DNA of 64,000 nucleotides from Fluviicola sp. (lineage in GTDB: Bacteria; Bacteroidota; Bacteroidia; Flavobacteriales_D; Crocinitomicaceae): contig NZ_JBCNJT010000002.1 in the NCBI RefSeq assembly GCF_039596395.1, positions 1 through 64,000 on the forward strand, read 5' to 3'. A model generated the notes under the pieces. That model did not search any database. It saw only the letters and a program-made list of their open reading frames with translations, and was not told where the DNA came from. Of this stretch, positions 53,017 to 61,653 are shown piece by piece; the stretch's first letter is position 1; every line of letters starts with the position of its first letter. The position numbers and the translations under genes are program-made.

Positions 53017-53135
53017 ATGCCGAATTGATCGATTTAGTTATGGATAACGAAATCTCACATGATAATTCATAAAAGGTACTTCGACTTCGCTCAGTCATCT
53101 TTTAATTCGAAATTCGTAATTCATATTTCGTAATT
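53002..53135. repeat. 134-nt MITE-like inverted-repeat element
   Basis: AATTGCGAATTACGAATGCC (53002-53021) and the right arm to 53135 (TTCGTAATTCATATTTCGTA near its end) are imperfect inverted copies. They flank a core with CTTCGACTTCGCTCAGTC (53079-53096), in which GACT/AGTC can pair. The core word is known to me as a frequent bacterial REP-like motif. There is no coding sequence. The right arm supplies the -7 box of the next gene. Confidence 0.7.
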
Positions 53136-53138
53136 TTG
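53131..53138 (+). promoter_or_regulatory. -7 box within the repeat, directly before the EI24 gene
   Basis: TAATTTTG ends 4 nt before the ATG at 53143. It lies at the edge of the inverted-repeat element, so the repeat appears to carry the gene's promoter. Confidence 0.45.
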
Positions 53139-53142
53139 AAAC

Positions 53143-53994
53143 ATGCGATTCATCAAGAACCTTTTCATCGGTTACAAGGCTTACGTCAAAGCATTTCGCT
53201 TAATCATCGATTACAAGTTGTATTTCTACATCATTTTTCCGGCCATTCTGATGCTGGGAATTTACCAGGTAGGTTTCATGATCCATTTGCACGAACCGAA
53301 AGCAACTGCCACTAGTATGAACGGCATCATCTGGTACCTGATCAAATTATTGTTCGAAATCCTGGTCGCAACAACCCTCATGCGCTTCGCCAAATACCTC
53401 GTGGTAATCCTGCTCGCGCCCTTATTTTCAAAAATTTCCCAGAAAGTCGAATTCATTCTTACCGGAAACCGCTATCGGTTCAATTTCACGCAACTGGTTA
53501 ACGACATCAAACGCGGATTGAAGATCGGGGTACGCAACATCATGTGGGAAGTATTCTTTTTCACCGTTATTTTCCTCATTGGGGTAATCGGCTGGGGAGA
53601 TTTCAGCATCAGTCCGGTTCGCCACGTCCTTTTCTTCATCAGTTTCTATTACTACGGTTTTTCATTCATGGACTACATCCACGAGCGCCTTCAGATGAAT
53701 GTGCAGGAAAGCACGCAACTTGCACGGGAAAACCGCGGAATAGCGCTTTCGATCGGGTCGGTCTATTCCATTTTGATCTGGAACTTCATTGATCTGAATA
53801 CGCTTTTCGACTGGTCGGGCTTCAGCGCTGATCCCGGACAATTCATCCTTACCTTCATCACCAACCTCGGACTTTGGTTTTGCGCTTCCTTCGCTCCGAT
53901 CTGGGCCATTGTGGCAGCGACGATTGCCATGCACGACCTGCTGGATTTGAAAACACACCGCAAAGACGAGTTTGCAGAAAACACTTTAAGGTAG
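53143..53994 (+). CDS. EI24-domain (CysZ-like) membrane protein
   Basis: A 283-residue inner-membrane protein of the EI24/CysZ-like family. The start RFIKNLFIGYKAYVKAFRLI leads into about six membrane segments (about 24-44, 62-82, 85-105, 140-158, 163-180 and 205-255). CysZ homologues transport sulfate, but the Bacteroidota members are not characterised and may handle other ions or lipids. A GTTCAAA repeat follows the stop. Confidence 0.8.
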   Translation: MRFIKNLFIGYKAYVKAFRLIIDYKLYFYIIFPAILMLGIYQVGFMIHLHEPKATATSMNGIIWYLIKLLFEILVATTLMRFAKYLVVILLAPLFSKISQKVEFILTGNRYRFNFTQLVNDIKRGLKIGVRNIMWEVFFFTVIFLIGVIGWGDFSISPVRHVLFFISFYYYGFSFMDYIHERLQMNVQESTQLARENRGIALSIGSVYSILIWNFIDLNTLFDWSGFSADPGQFILTFITNLGLWFCASFAPIWAIVAATIAMHDLLDLKTHRKDEFAENTLR

Positions 53995-53997
53995 AAA

Positions 53998-54066
53998 AGG
54001 TTCAAAGCGTTCAAAAAGTTCAAAATATTGAAACCATTGAACAATTAAATCTTTTAAACATTTGAA
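53998..54066. repeat. GTTCAAA-type intergenic repeat
   Basis: GGTTCAAAGCGTTCAAAAAG, a third GTTCAAA and then inverted TTGAAC and TTTGAAC copies fill the gap between the EI24 gene and the TPR/PD40 gene. The structure matches the repeats at 14461, 36299 and 38256. Confidence 0.65.
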
Positions 54067-54081
54067 CTAGCAATTCATAGG

Positions 54082-54110
54082 TTGTTTTTCCATTTTTTTA
54101 TCTTATTTTG
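54082..54110 (+). promoter_or_regulatory. Predicted promoter of the TPR/PD40 gene
   Basis: TTG (54082-54084), an 18-nt spacer and TTATTTTG (54103-54110), one mismatch from TAnnTTTG, lie 25 nt before the ATG at 54136. Confidence 0.45.
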
Positions 54111-54135
54111 TCTTCGAATTATACAACATCTCTAT

Positions 54136-55497
54136 ATGAAAATCCTATTCGGAACTTTGTTATTACTACTATGTGCCAGCAAATCATTCGCTTTTACTTC
54201 TATTTCGAAGGATAGCGTTACGGGAATTATTGACAAATCCGCTGCTTTGATTAAAATCGACCAGGGAAAACAATTGGTTGCCGAGAATAAAATCCGTGAA
54301 GCCTTACTGGTATTCCGCGAAGCTGCAATTAAAGATCCGAACTCCTGGAAAGCTTCTTTCTGGATCGCCTTCTGTCACTACCGGTTGAAAAACTACGGAT
54401 ATGCCAAACAATACGGGTTGGATGCTATTGCAAAAGGACCGGATGATGTGGACGCGGAAGTTTACGATATCCTGGGAACTGCTTGTCATAACATGAATGA
54501 ATTGGACGAAGCTGAAAACTATTTCCAGACCGCATTGAAATTGCTTTCCAAATCACGTGCAAAAGAATTGAATACGGAAAACAAACTGGCTTCCGTTCAA
54601 TTTGCAAAAGCAAACAAAGGAACTGCAAACCTGCGCATGCCGCTAATGGGAGATGTCAATTCCGGATACAACGATTATGCGCCTGTTTTCACAGCTGATG
54701 GAAAACGCATTTACTTCACTTCCAGAAGAGCGAACACAACCGGAGGAATGATGAACCCCGATGACCAGGAATACTTTGAAGACGTGTATACCGGAGTTTG
54801 GAACGAAAAAATGCTGAAGTACGACAGTATTTCCAACAACGTTGAACGCATCAACGGCCCGGGATTCGAATCCATGTCCTGGCTTTCCAAAGACGGTTTG
54901 CATGCAACTGTAACGATGAACAACACGGCTACCAATGCGAAAAAAGTAACCGGATCATCCGATATTGCAGAAGTGGAATTTACCAAGAAAGGAAAATGGA
55001 ATGTTCCGAAAGTAATTGCCAACAAGACGATCAACACCAGTTTCTTTGAAGGTTCGGCAACTGTGACTGCCGACGGAAATACCATGTATTTTGTTTCCGA
55101 CCGCAAAGGAGATAAGCGCTCTACGGATATTTACGTTGTACAGCGCACCGGGAAAACTTGGGGAGAAGCAAAAATCTTAAGCGACAGTGTAAACACGGTT
55201 ATGCGCGAAACCACTCCTTATATTTCTCCGGACGGAAGATTCCTTTTCTTCAGTTCCGAAGGCCACGTCGGAATGGGCGGATTGGATGTATTTGTTTCTG
55301 AAAACACGGGTTCCGGCTGGACAAAAGCTAAGAACTTAGGCCCATTGGTAAACTCGGTAAACGACGACACGCATTTCGTGATCTACAAAGAATTAGGAAA
55401 AGCTTACTTAAGCGGATTGACCGTAAATGATAAGAAAAGTAGTATCGATATCTACGAAATCGATTTAAACAAATTGATTTTACCGGTAAAACTTTAA
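54136..55497 (+). CDS. Secreted TPR/PD40 propeller protein
   Basis: A 453-residue exported protein with signal peptide MKILFGTLLLLLCASKSFAF. Residues of about 30-165 form tetratricopeptide repeats (LLVFREAAIKDPNSWKASFWIAF, AYDILGTACHNMNELDEAENYF). Residues of about 175-445 form a PD40/WD40-like propeller (YAPVFTADGKRIYFTSRR, SATVTADGNTMYFVSDRKG, PYISPDGRFLFFSSEG). The order matches PorE-type T9SS-associated proteins, but the OmpA domain that ends them is missing. The start was moved from an earlier TTG frame to the ATG with the signal peptide. Confidence 0.85.
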   Translation: MKILFGTLLLLLCASKSFAFTSISKDSVTGIIDKSAALIKIDQGKQLVAENKIREALLVFREAAIKDPNSWKASFWIAFCHYRLKNYGYAKQYGLDAIAKGPDDVDAEVYDILGTACHNMNELDEAENYFQTALKLLSKSRAKELNTENKLASVQFAKANKGTANLRMPLMGDVNSGYNDYAPVFTADGKRIYFTSRRANTTGGMMNPDDQEYFEDVYTGVWNEKMLKYDSISNNVERINGPGFESMSWLSKDGLHATVTMNNTATNAKKVTGSSDIAEVEFTKKGKWNVPKVIANKTINTSFFEGSATVTADGNTMYFVSDRKGDKRSTDIYVVQRTGKTWGEAKILSDSVNTVMRETTPYISPDGRFLFFSSEGHVGMGGLDVFVSENTGSGWTKAKNLGPLVNSVNDDTHFVIYKELGKAYLSGLTVNDKKSSIDIYEIDLNKLILPVKL

Positions 55498-55523
55498 TCA
55501 TCCGTTGAACGAATTGAACACAT

Positions 55524-55553
55524 AAACGTACCTTGCTGGGTACGTTTTTTTTT
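55524..55553 (+). terminator. Terminator of the TPR/PD40 gene
   Basis: AAACGTACC (55524-55532) pairs with GGTACGTTT (55539-55547) around TTGCTG, followed by a run of T to 55553. It ends 10 nt before the next gene. Confidence 0.9.
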
Positions 55554-55563
55554 ACATTATACT

Positions 55564-57567
55564 ATGAACAAATTAACATTGATCTTACTGCTCATTCCTG
55601 TTCTCGGGTGGAACCAGAAAGAAACCAAATCGGAAGCGATGATCCAAAAAGTAACCGTCTTCAAAGAAGGTGCACAGGTAGAACATTCCAAAGAATTAAA
55701 CCTCGGTACCGGGAAACAAGTGGTGGTTTTCCAGAAACTGACGGATTTCCTCGACCCGAGTTCCATTCAGCTGAAATGCTCACAAGGGGCAACCATCCTG
55801 AGTGTGCGCACCCGCAAGAATTTCGACGACAAAACCATTGCAGAAACGGAACTGAACGAAAAGAATGACCGCAAAAAAGTCCTGGAAAAACAGGCACGCA
55901 CACTGCGCGACGAATACAAAGTATTGCTCCTGGACGAACAGCTTTTGCTCAAAAACAACAGCCTCAGCAGTCAGCAGCAGGCTATGAAAATTGCCGAACT
56001 GAAAGAAGCTTCGACCTTCTTCCATGCAAAATTGTCGGAAATCAATACCCGTAAATCGCAATTGGATTCTGAAATAGAAGCGGTAGTTCGCAAGATCAAC
56101 ACCATCGAACAGGAAATCAATACCCGCAAAGGATTACCGGTTGTGAACTACACAGAAGTGGAAGTAGAACTGGACGTAGAAAAAGCCGGAACTATTGATT
56201 TCGACTTTACCTACATCACTCACAAAGCTTCCTGGAAGCCTTATTACGACATGCGAAGCAACGGAGTTGGCGCGCCGGTTTTACTGGAAGCAAAAGGGCT
56301 GGTTTCCCAAAACACAGGAATCGACTGGAAAAACATCAAACTGATCCTTTCCACAAACGATCCGTACGACAATACGCAGGAACCGGTGATTGATCCATGG
56401 TACGTGAATTATTACACACCTGCTCCGAGAAAGCAAATCGTTGACCGCTACATTCCCGAGTACAACTTCGACGGAGAAACCATTCACGGAGAAGTAACCG
56501 ACGCCACTTCCGGCGAACCGCTGGCTTTTGCGAAGATTTCCATGAACAACAATCCCTTAAACAGCTTCACCACAGATGCAACCGGACGTTTTACATTCTC
56601 CGTTCCGAGGGGCGAAAGAAGCTATACCATTTCCTATTTGGGCTATCGTTCGCAATATGTGAATATCAATGCCCCATACATCAAAACACAATTATATCCG
56701 GAAGCTGTTGCTATGGAAACCATTGGAAACGGTGATGTGATAAATGGTAAGATCAACCAGGTATTTACAGGAAGCGATATCTACCTGACCGATGCTGCAG
56801 GATCAAGAGAATTGAGTGAAGTTGAATTGACCGCAGGCATTGCATCTACCCGCAAAACGCGCGCAAAAGGAAGAAAAGACGACGAATTATACAAGGTTTC
56901 AGGAGAAACATTCACTCCCGGAATTTACGATGCTTCCATTGCAGAGCAGGTAGAAAAAGATTTGCGCATGGAATTCCAGATCGAAACTCCGTTTTCCGTT
57001 CCTTCGGATGATGCGGATCACCGCGTAGCCATTGCTACTTACCAAATGAAAGCAGATTACGAATACCACGCGGTTCCGAAACTGGACGAATCGGTGTATC
57101 TGGTGGCACAGATTTCCGGCTGGGAAAAACTGAACTTGTTGAACGGAGAATCGAATTTGTACTTTGACGGAACGTATATCGGGAAAAGCTTCATTGATGT
57201 GAATTCTTCCAAAGACACATTGAGCTTCTCTTTAGGAAAAGACAAGAAAATTATCGCTTCGCGAAAACGCAGCGAGGAAATGAGTAAAACACGTCTGCTT
57301 GGAAACCGCTACAAATACGAAGTAACCTGGGATTTCACCATTCGCAACAACGGTGGTGCTTCTATTCCTATCATTGTAAAAGATCACTTCCCGATTTCCA
57401 TCAATGATGATATCAAAGTCAAACAGGGAACTCATGAAGGAGCAACTCTCGACGAGAAAACGGGAATCCTGACCTGGAAATTCATCACCAATAAAGGGGA
57501 AACGAAACAATTCAAATTTGACTACCAGGTAGATTACGGGAAAACGCAACCGGTTTACCTGGAATAA
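55564..57567 (+). CDS. MuiA-family (DUF4139) protein with carboxypeptidase-regulatory-like insert
   Basis: A 667-residue secreted protein with signal peptide MNKLTLILLLIPVLGWNQ. DUF4140 (about 25-125, KVTVFKEGAQVEHSKELNL) is followed by a coiled coil (about 95-200). DUF4139 (about 205-665) has ITHKASWKPYYDMRS and SLGKDKKIIASRKRSEEM ... RYKYEVTWDFTIRNN. A carboxypeptidase-regulatory-like beta-sandwich is inserted at about 305-375 (IHGEVTDATSGEPLAFAKISM ... ISYLGYRSQYVNI), a domain common in TonB-linked proteins. MuiA was named as a mucoidy inhibitor; the biochemical role is unknown. A palindromic terminator follows. Confidence 0.87.
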   Translation: MNKLTLILLLIPVLGWNQKETKSEAMIQKVTVFKEGAQVEHSKELNLGTGKQVVVFQKLTDFLDPSSIQLKCSQGATILSVRTRKNFDDKTIAETELNEKNDRKKVLEKQARTLRDEYKVLLLDEQLLLKNNSLSSQQQAMKIAELKEASTFFHAKLSEINTRKSQLDSEIEAVVRKINTIEQEINTRKGLPVVNYTEVEVELDVEKAGTIDFDFTYITHKASWKPYYDMRSNGVGAPVLLEAKGLVSQNTGIDWKNIKLILSTNDPYDNTQEPVIDPWYVNYYTPAPRKQIVDRYIPEYNFDGETIHGEVTDATSGEPLAFAKISMNNNPLNSFTTDATGRFTFSVPRGERSYTISYLGYRSQYVNINAPYIKTQLYPEAVAMETIGNGDVINGKINQVFTGSDIYLTDAAGSRELSEVELTAGIASTRKTRAKGRKDDELYKVSGETFTPGIYDASIAEQVEKDLRMEFQIETPFSVPSDDADHRVAIATYQMKADYEYHAVPKLDESVYLVAQISGWEKLNLLNGESNLYFDGTYIGKSFIDVNSSKDTLSFSLGKDKKIIASRKRSEEMSKTRLLGNRYKYEVTWDFTIRNNGGASIPIIVKDHFPISINDDIKVKQGTHEGATLDEKTGILTWKFITNKGETKQFKFDYQVDYGKTQPVYLE

Positions 57568-57586
57568 TCAGACTGTATAAAACTTC

Positions 57587-57614
57587 AAAAGCATCAGCCG
57601 TGGCTGATGCTTTT
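57587..57614 (+). terminator. Palindromic terminator after the MuiA-like gene
   Basis: AAAAGCATCAGCC (57587-57599) and GGCTGATGCTTTT (57602-57614) form a perfect 13-bp stem around GT. The core TCAGCCGTGGCTGA is one base from the palindrome at 38332-38345. Confidence 0.85.
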
Positions 57615-57832
57615 ACCTGATTATGAAGAAAAATTACTATTGCTTCACAACCGCATTCAACCAAACTTTCTTTATAGAAACCAAAAAACCTTACAGCGTT
57701 TTGAGTTTAGTCAAACACAGTAAATGTGGCAATAAATATTGCTGTTACTTAAATAAAAATTCTGGAACTTAGTAGTAAGTTATAGATGTTGTCTATTAGT
57801 GTTTCAGCTCTACGAATTTAGAAAAGGAAATG
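57615..57832. other. Gene-free stretch downstream of the MuiA-like gene
   Basis: An AT-rich part of the 344-nt gap between the MuiA-like gene and aroA. I find no plausible ORF, promoter or stem-loop in it. It leads into the TTAATTTTCAA repeats at 57833-57892. Confidence 0.45.
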
Positions 57833-57892
57833 TTAATTTTCAAGATGACCCCGCTAAATTGCGTGAATTTATGATAAGTGGTTAATTTTCAA
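57833..57892. mobile_element. Possible IS21-type terminal remnant
   Basis: TTAATTTTCAA occurs at 57833-57843 and again at 57882-57892, preceded in the second case by GTGG. Repeated GGTTAATTTTCA words are, to my knowledge, characteristic of the multiple terminal repeats of IS21-family elements in Bacteroidota. No transposase genes are present, so this would be only a degraded end. Chance repetition is possible. Confidence 0.35.
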
Positions 57893-57911
57893 TCTAAACG
57901 GCTGATTTTAA

Positions 57912-59192
57912 TTATAAAGAGTCAAATTGCTTCCAGAAATCCGGGTAACTCTTTGAAACTGAGTCAGCATTCGTAATGATTGTTTCACCCGTTGCAAACG
58001 TTCCGGCAATGCCCAAACACATGGCGATCCGGTGATCGTGATGCGAATCGACTTCTGCTCCGTTCAACTTTCCGGTTCCGTGAATAAGCATCCAATCAGC
58101 TTCCAGGTCGATTTTCAATCCCATTTTCCCCAATTCGCTTTGAAGAGCCATTCCACGGTCACTTTCCTTGTGGCGTAATCTGTGAACTCCTTTTATTCGC
58201 GTAACGCCTTCACATTTGGCTGCCAGAACCGCCAATGCAGGAAACAAATCCGGGCAATCCGTTGCATCAAATTCAAAAGCACGAAGGCCCGAACCATCCA
58301 CATGGATCGTATTCTCACCGAATGACAATTTGCAACCTGCACTCATCAATCCCTGCAACAATGCTTTATCCGCTTGCAAACTGCGCATGCTCAACCCTGA
58401 AATTTCAATCGAATGGCCGATCGCAGCAGCAACGAGCCAATAACTTGCCGAGCTCCAATCCGATTCCACGGAATAATCCGTGCATTGATACTGCTGATTT
58501 CCCGGAATACAGAACAGGTTATTTTCCTGCTCAACCACTATTCCGAATCGCTTCAGCGTATTGATCGTCATTTGAATATAAGGTCCGGACTTCATGTTCT
58601 TAACGGTCAAAGTACTTGATTCACGGCTTGTCGGCAATGCCATCAATAACCCCGAAATGAATTGAGAACTCAGCGAACCGTCCACTTCCAGTTCTTTCCC
58701 ATGAAGCGGCCCCTGAACCTCTATCGGCAGCTTACCATCCATTGTTGAAACAATTGCTCCGAACTGAGGAAGCACCTCATCAAAGAAATCCATCGGTCGT
58801 GATAGCAAGCTTCCTCTTCCGTTTAGCAATACTTTCTGCTCAAAAGAAGCAGCAACACAAGTCAGCAAGCGCAGTCCCAAACCGGATTCACCGGCAGACA
58901 ATTGCACATTCTCAGCAAGGCTTTTTATTCCGGTAATTGAAACAGAATGAGAATGAATTTCAAGTTCATGAGGAGGCAAATCCTCATTCCCTCTCCTATA
59001 CCGAATAACTGCTCCCATTTGATGAACAGCTTCCAGCATGGCCTGTTCATCATCACTTGTCCCGATTCCGGTTACGTGTGAAGTTCCGTCCGACAAAGCA
59101 GCACAGAGAATGGCCCGTTGCGCATCGCTTTTGGAGGCAGGGATTACAACGGTACCTGAGATCAGTCGTGGGCGAATTACCTGTTTCATCAT
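57912..59192 (-). CDS. aroA: 3-phosphoshikimate 1-carboxyvinyltransferase (EPSP synthase)
   Basis: A 426-residue shikimate pathway enzyme that joins shikimate-3-phosphate and PEP. Recognisable elements are the N-terminal IPASKSDAQRAILCAAL (Lys18 region), GESGLGLRLLTC, DGSLSSQFISGLLMALP, the RLRHKESDR signature (about residue 334) and DHRIAMCLGIAG (about 382). All main substrate-binding residues appear present. Its ATG overlaps the stop of the DAHP synthase gene by 4 nt, so they are translationally coupled. Confidence 0.95.
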   Translation of the reverse strand: MMKQVIRPRLISGTVVIPASKSDAQRAILCAALSDGTSHVTGIGTSDDEQAMLEAVHQMGAVIRYRRGNEDLPPHELEIHSHSVSITGIKSLAENVQLSAGESGLGLRLLTCVAASFEQKVLLNGRGSLLSRPMDFFDEVLPQFGAIVSTMDGKLPIEVQGPLHGKELEVDGSLSSQFISGLLMALPTSRESSTLTVKNMKSGPYIQMTINTLKRFGIVVEQENNLFCIPGNQQYQCTDYSVESDWSSASYWLVAAAIGHSIEISGLSMRSLQADKALLQGLMSAGCKLSFGENTIHVDGSGLRAFEFDATDCPDLFPALAVLAAKCEGVTRIKGVHRLRHKESDRGMALQSELGKMGLKIDLEADWMLIHGTGKLNGAEVDSHHDHRIAMCLGIAGTFATGETIITNADSVSKSYPDFWKQFDSL

Positions 59193-60268
59193 TCCTCTTT
59201 ACCCGAACCGTTGTTCATCACACGCACCTGGTGACGAATGGATTCCTGGTGAATCGCATCCATGACCTGGCGCACAAAACGATCGCTCAGTTTGTACTCA
59301 TTTGCCCGGCTCAACCTGGCAGAAATGATCTTCTTCCAGTGTTCAGGCTGCAAAATGGTGATATTGTGCTCTTTTTTGAAAATTCCCAGTTCTTCGCTCA
59401 ACTGCATGCGGGCGGTAAGAATATCAAATAAACGATCATCCAGGTCGCCGATCTTCTCACGAATGACCGAAATGTGTTCACTATCGAGTTTTTCGGAATT
59501 TTGCGATCTCAGCACCAATGAATCCAGGAGAATTCCCAGGTTTTGAGGCGTTAACTGCTGTGCAGCATCCGACCACGCAGCATCCGGGTTGCGGTGCGTT
59601 TCAATGATCAGTCCGTCAAAATTCAAATCCATCGCTTTCTGCGAAACTTCCAGCAACAAATTCCGGTTTCCGGTAATATGGCTCGGATCGTTGATAATAG
59701 GCAAATCCGGAAGCCTTTCGTGCAACGCTATGGGAATTTCCCAATTCGGTACATTACGGTATTTCGCGTGTTTATACACCGAAAATCCGCGGTGAATTGC
59801 TCCTAATTCTGTTATTCCTGATTTCTCCAAACGCTCGAAAGCCCCGATCCACAATTCCAGGTCCGGGTTTACCGGGTTCTTGACCAAAACAGGGATTTTC
59901 ACTCCTTTCAATGCATCGGCAATTTCCTGCACAGCAAAAGGATTCACGGTTGTCCGTGCACCGATCCAAAGAACGTCCACACCGGCTTTTAATGCCTGTT
60001 CAACATGTTTAGTATTCGCAACCTCCGTGGTAACGGGAACACCCAATTCTTTTCCGGCATTCACCAGCCATTCCAAACCTACCTCTCCTACTCCCTCAAA
60101 GGAATCAGGACGGGTACGCGGTTTCCAGATTCCGGCCCGGAGCATATCGATCTGACAGAACTCCTTGATTTGAAGCGCTGTTTCCATCATTTGTTCCTCC
60201 GTTTCTGCACTGCAGGGTCCGGCAATGATAATCGGCCTTTTCCCTCCTTTTTGAATGATGCTGCTCAT
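59189..60268 (-). CDS. Bifunctional DAHP synthase/chorismate mutase
   Basis: A 359-residue fusion of a DAHP synthase (about 1-255; GPCSAETEEQMMETA, GIWKPRTRPDSFEG, WIGARTTVNPF, INDPSHITGNRN, IETHRNPDAAWSDAAQQL) with an AroQ-type chorismate mutase (about 265-350; LDSEHISVIREKIGDLDDRLFDIL). DAHP synthase begins the shikimate pathway and chorismate mutase opens the branch to Phe and Tyr; fusions of this type allow prephenate-linked feedback. It is the first gene of an operon with aroA. Confidence 0.93.
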   Translation of the reverse strand: MSSIIQKGGKRPIIIAGPCSAETEEQMMETALQIKEFCQIDMLRAGIWKPRTRPDSFEGVGEVGLEWLVNAGKELGVPVTTEVANTKHVEQALKAGVDVLWIGARTTVNPFAVQEIADALKGVKIPVLVKNPVNPDLELWIGAFERLEKSGITELGAIHRGFSVYKHAKYRNVPNWEIPIALHERLPDLPIINDPSHITGNRNLLLEVSQKAMDLNFDGLIIETHRNPDAAWSDAAQQLTPQNLGILLDSLVLRSQNSEKLDSEHISVIREKIGDLDDRLFDILTARMQLSEELGIFKKEHNITILQPEHWKKIISARLSRANEYKLSDRFVRQVMDAIHQESIRHQVRVMNNGSGKEE

Positions 60269-60285
60269 GACGTACCAAATTACCT

Positions 60286-60322
60286 ATTAATTGCGAATTG
60301 CCAATGCAGAATTGCGAATTAA
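60286..60322. repeat. GCGAATT-type intergenic repeat
   Basis: ATTGCGAATTGCCAATGCAG is followed by AATTGCGAATT. It shares words with the repeats at 49874 and 53002. It lies in the divergent gap between the DAHP synthase gene and the Fsr gene. Confidence 0.6.
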
Positions 60323-60428
60323 ACAACTCCAAAAAATGGCTTATCCGGGATATCTTATCTTCCAAGTGAAACGTTTATTATTTTCAAAATAAGCCGGTGA
60401 GTTAACAACTCCTTAACGAAGGATGGCT

Positions 60429-60436
60429 TAAATTTG
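60429..60436 (+). promoter_or_regulatory. -7 box directly before the Fsr gene (leaderless-type)
   Basis: TAAATTTG ends 5 nt before the ATG at 60442. No TTG is found at the usual distance. Confidence 0.45.
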
Positions 60437-60441
60437 CAGGC

Positions 60442-61653
60442 ATGAAAGCAGAATCAGTGGCATTTGATGCTAAAAAAACAGTTTACCCTATTCTATTTGC
60501 TGTTTGTTGTGGTCATTTCCTGAATGATTTGATGCAAGCGGTGCTCCCGGCCTCTTACCCGATTTTAAAAGACGCTTACAGCCTGAGCTATACCCAAATC
60601 GGTTTTATCACTTTTGCTTTCCAGATCACTTCTTCGTTGTTGCAACCGGTTGTTGGAACATTTACGGACAAAAAACCACAGCCTTATTCCTTTACCGTAG
60701 GAATGTTATTTGCTTTTTCAGGTTTGATTACCCTTTCCTTCGCATCCAATTTTATCACCATTCTCCTGGCAGCTTGCCTCATCGGAATGGGTTCTTCTAT
60801 TTTCCACCCGGAAGCTTCACGCGTTGCGTATTATGCTTCAGGAGGAAGAAGAGGATTTGCCCAATCTATTTTCCAGCTGGGCGGAAACGGTGGAAGTGCC
60901 ATCGGGCCGTTACTGATTGCATTTATTGCCATTCCATTCGGTCAATACACCATTGCCTTTTTTGCATTTTTTGCGATCCTGGGAGGTTTTATCCTGTTTA
61001 AAGTCAGCAACTGGTACAAAGGCTATTTAAGTCACAGTTCTTTCAGGAAAAACGCTTATAACGAAGAACCTTTGGGGTTATCCCGCGGAAGGATTATCCT
61101 TTCCATCGTAATCCTCCTGGTGCTGATCTTCTCGAAGTATTTCTTTACGGCAAGTATTTCCAATTATTACGTATTCTACCTGGAAGAAAAATTCGGATTA
61201 TCAGAAACAGCCAGCCAGATGCATTTGTTCCTGTACCTGCTTGCATTTACATTGGGCACCTTATTCGGCGGACCATTGGGCGATAAATTCGGACGTAAAA
61301 AGATTATCTGGTTTTCCATTCTGGGAGCCGCACCTTTCTCCCTGGCCCTGCCGTATATCGACAGTTTGTTCTGGACGAGCGTCTGTATTGTTTGCGCCGG
61401 AGCAATTTTAGCCTCCGCCTTCTCCTCCATTTTGGTTTATGCACAGGAATTATTGCCCGGAAGAATCGGGATGGTTTCCGGCCTGTTTTACGGATTTGCT
61501 TTCGGAATGGGTGGATTGGGCTCTGCAATTTTGGGCGGAATCATTGATAAAACGAGCGTAACATACGTTTATCATTTATGTTCCTATCTGCCCTTGATCG
61601 GAATGGTGACGGTTTTCCTGCCGAATATTAAGAAACGAAGACAAAAAAACTAA
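60442..61653 (+). CDS. MFS exporter of the fosmidomycin resistance (Fsr) family
   Basis: A 403-residue major facilitator with 12 predicted helices, similar to Fsr. The start PILFAVCCGHFLNDLMQAVLPASYPILKDAYSLSYTQIGF is characteristic, as is GMGSSIFHPEASRVAY in TM4-5. Fsr proteins export fosmidomycin or other small anionic molecules; the natural substrate is not certain. An A/T hairpin overlaps the stop codon. Confidence 0.88.
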   Translation: MKAESVAFDAKKTVYPILFAVCCGHFLNDLMQAVLPASYPILKDAYSLSYTQIGFITFAFQITSSLLQPVVGTFTDKKPQPYSFTVGMLFAFSGLITLSFASNFITILLAACLIGMGSSIFHPEASRVAYYASGGRRGFAQSIFQLGGNGGSAIGPLLIAFIAIPFGQYTIAFFAFFAILGGFILFKVSNWYKGYLSHSSFRKNAYNEEPLGLSRGRIILSIVILLVLIFSKYFFTASISNYYVFYLEEKFGLSETASQMHLFLYLLAFTLGTLFGGPLGDKFGRKKIIWFSILGAAPFSLALPYIDSLFWTSVCIVCAGAILASAFSSILVYAQELLPGRIGMVSGLFYGFAFGMGGLGSAILGGIIDKTSVTYVYHLCSYLPLIGMVTVFLPNIKKRRQKN

